In this document: positions 63,612-64,000 of the stretch, one piece after another
Numbering within the stretch: position 1 is the stretch's first letter
Layout: the number at the start of each line of letters is the position of its first letter
Assembly (NCBI RefSeq): GCF_015710975.1
Contig: NZ_CP049783.1
Coordinates: 2,291,501-2,355,500 of the forward strand
Source: Paenibacillus polymyxa
GTDB taxonomy: Bacteria; Bacillota; Bacilli; Paenibacillales; Paenibacillaceae
Direction: 5' to 3'
DNA length: 64,000 nucleotides
The notes under the pieces: model-generated
What the model was told of the DNA's origin: nothing
What the model saw: the letters and a program-made list of their open reading frames with translations, nothing else
Databases searched by the model: none
Position numbers and translations under genes: made by a program

Positions 63612-64000
63612 ATGTCTAAAATTAAAGTAATGACCATTTTCGGTGTGCGTCCGGAAGCGATTAAGATGGCTCCTCTCATTTTGGAGCTTCAGCGCCATCC
63701 GGAGCATATCGAGTCCGTAGTATGCGTAACAGCTCAACATCGCCAGATGCTTGATCAGGTTCTGGAAGTTTTTAATATCCACCCTGACTATGATCTGGAT
63801 GTAATGAAGGATCGCCAGACACTCAATGAAATCTCCATACGTGTACTTCAAGGTCTGGAACCCGTATTGCGTGAAGCCAAGCCTGATATCGTGTTGGTTC
63901 ACGGCGATACGCTGACGACTTTCTTGGCTAGCTATGCAGCCTTTATGCAGCAAATTGAAGTAGGGCATGTGGAAGCAGGTTTGCGGACATGGAACAAGCT
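63612..64000 (+). CDS. mnaA: UDP-N-acetylglucosamine 2-epimerase, 3' end cut by the window
   Basis: The first 129 codons are visible. [19 protein letters not shown] at the N-terminus, [35 protein letters not shown] and [11 protein letters not shown] are diagnostic of WecB/MnaA. It supplies UDP-ManNAc for teichoic-acid linkage units or other wall polymers. AAAAGGGG lies 14 bases before the ATG. It is probably co-transcribed with upp (110-bp gap). Confidence 0.95.
   Translation, partial: MSKIKVMTIFGVRPEAIKMAPLILELQRHPEHIESVVCVTAQHRQMLDQVLEVFNIHPDYDLDVMKDRQTLNEISIRVLQGLEPVLREAKPDIVLVHGDTLTTFLASYAAFMQQIEVGHVEAGLRTWNK

Overview
The window reads as chromosomal DNA of an endospore-forming, moderate-GC Firmicute, most likely Paenibacillus of the P. 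polymyxa type. The evidence is spoIIR, an SLH-anchored surface protein, AGGAGG-type ribosome sites, frequent GTG/TTG starts, and a prfA-prmC-rodA-like-spoIIR-tsaC-mntP-ywlE-ywlG-glyA-(ABC)-upp-mnaA gene order that matches the equivalent Bacillus subtilis block. No rRNA, tRNA, CRISPR array, insertion sequence or prophage was seen.

Positions 1-9,100 are an accessory island of small, mostly cytosolic proteins. It holds three SUKH (SMI1/KNR4) proteins, an Imm26-type protein, a HEAT-repeat protein, zinc-ribbon and acidic unknowns, one frameshifted small gene, and a structured RNA that looks like the remains of a type I toxin locus. Seven of the genes form one minus-strand operon (9102 to 5162) ending at a bidirectional terminator. 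The content resembles an array of immunity proteins of polymorphic toxin systems, but no toxin lies inside the window.

Positions 9,100-29,600 are mixed housekeeping and redox genes: a DEAD-box RNA helicase with a repetitive RGG-like tail, a CDF metal exporter, an LCP cell-wall ligase, an AI-2E-type permease, a luciferase-like oxidoreductase, a Fur-controlled orphan siderophore ATPase and a glutathione peroxidase. An anaerobic/redox group follows: a water-forming NADH oxidase behind three Rex-like operators, a 33-residue membrane peptide, a formate/nitrite channel, a molybdopterin oxidoreductase and a frameshifted MFS transporter. After these come acetyltransferases, glutaminyl-tRNA synthetase and another MFS transporter.

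Positions 29,600-46,600 begin with an AT-rich gap, a Maf-type (DUF115) glycosyltransferase and an SLH protein carrying three nearly identical 708-bp repeats. MobA, a LysE exporter, VOC and Lrp genes follow. A tetR-ykkC-ykkD-pfkB operon encodes a guanidinium-type SMR exporter pair with a TetR operator. Next are cardiolipin synthase beside a PLD-like protein with degenerate HKD motifs, and a YdcZ-Crp-YdcZ cassette.

Positions 46,800-64,000 are core genes: isopentenyl-diphosphate isomerase, YchF, then the conserved prfA-to-mnaA block. A ZTP riboswitch with terminator precedes ywlG-glyA. A sugar ABC importer sits between glyA and upp. The window ends inside mnaA.
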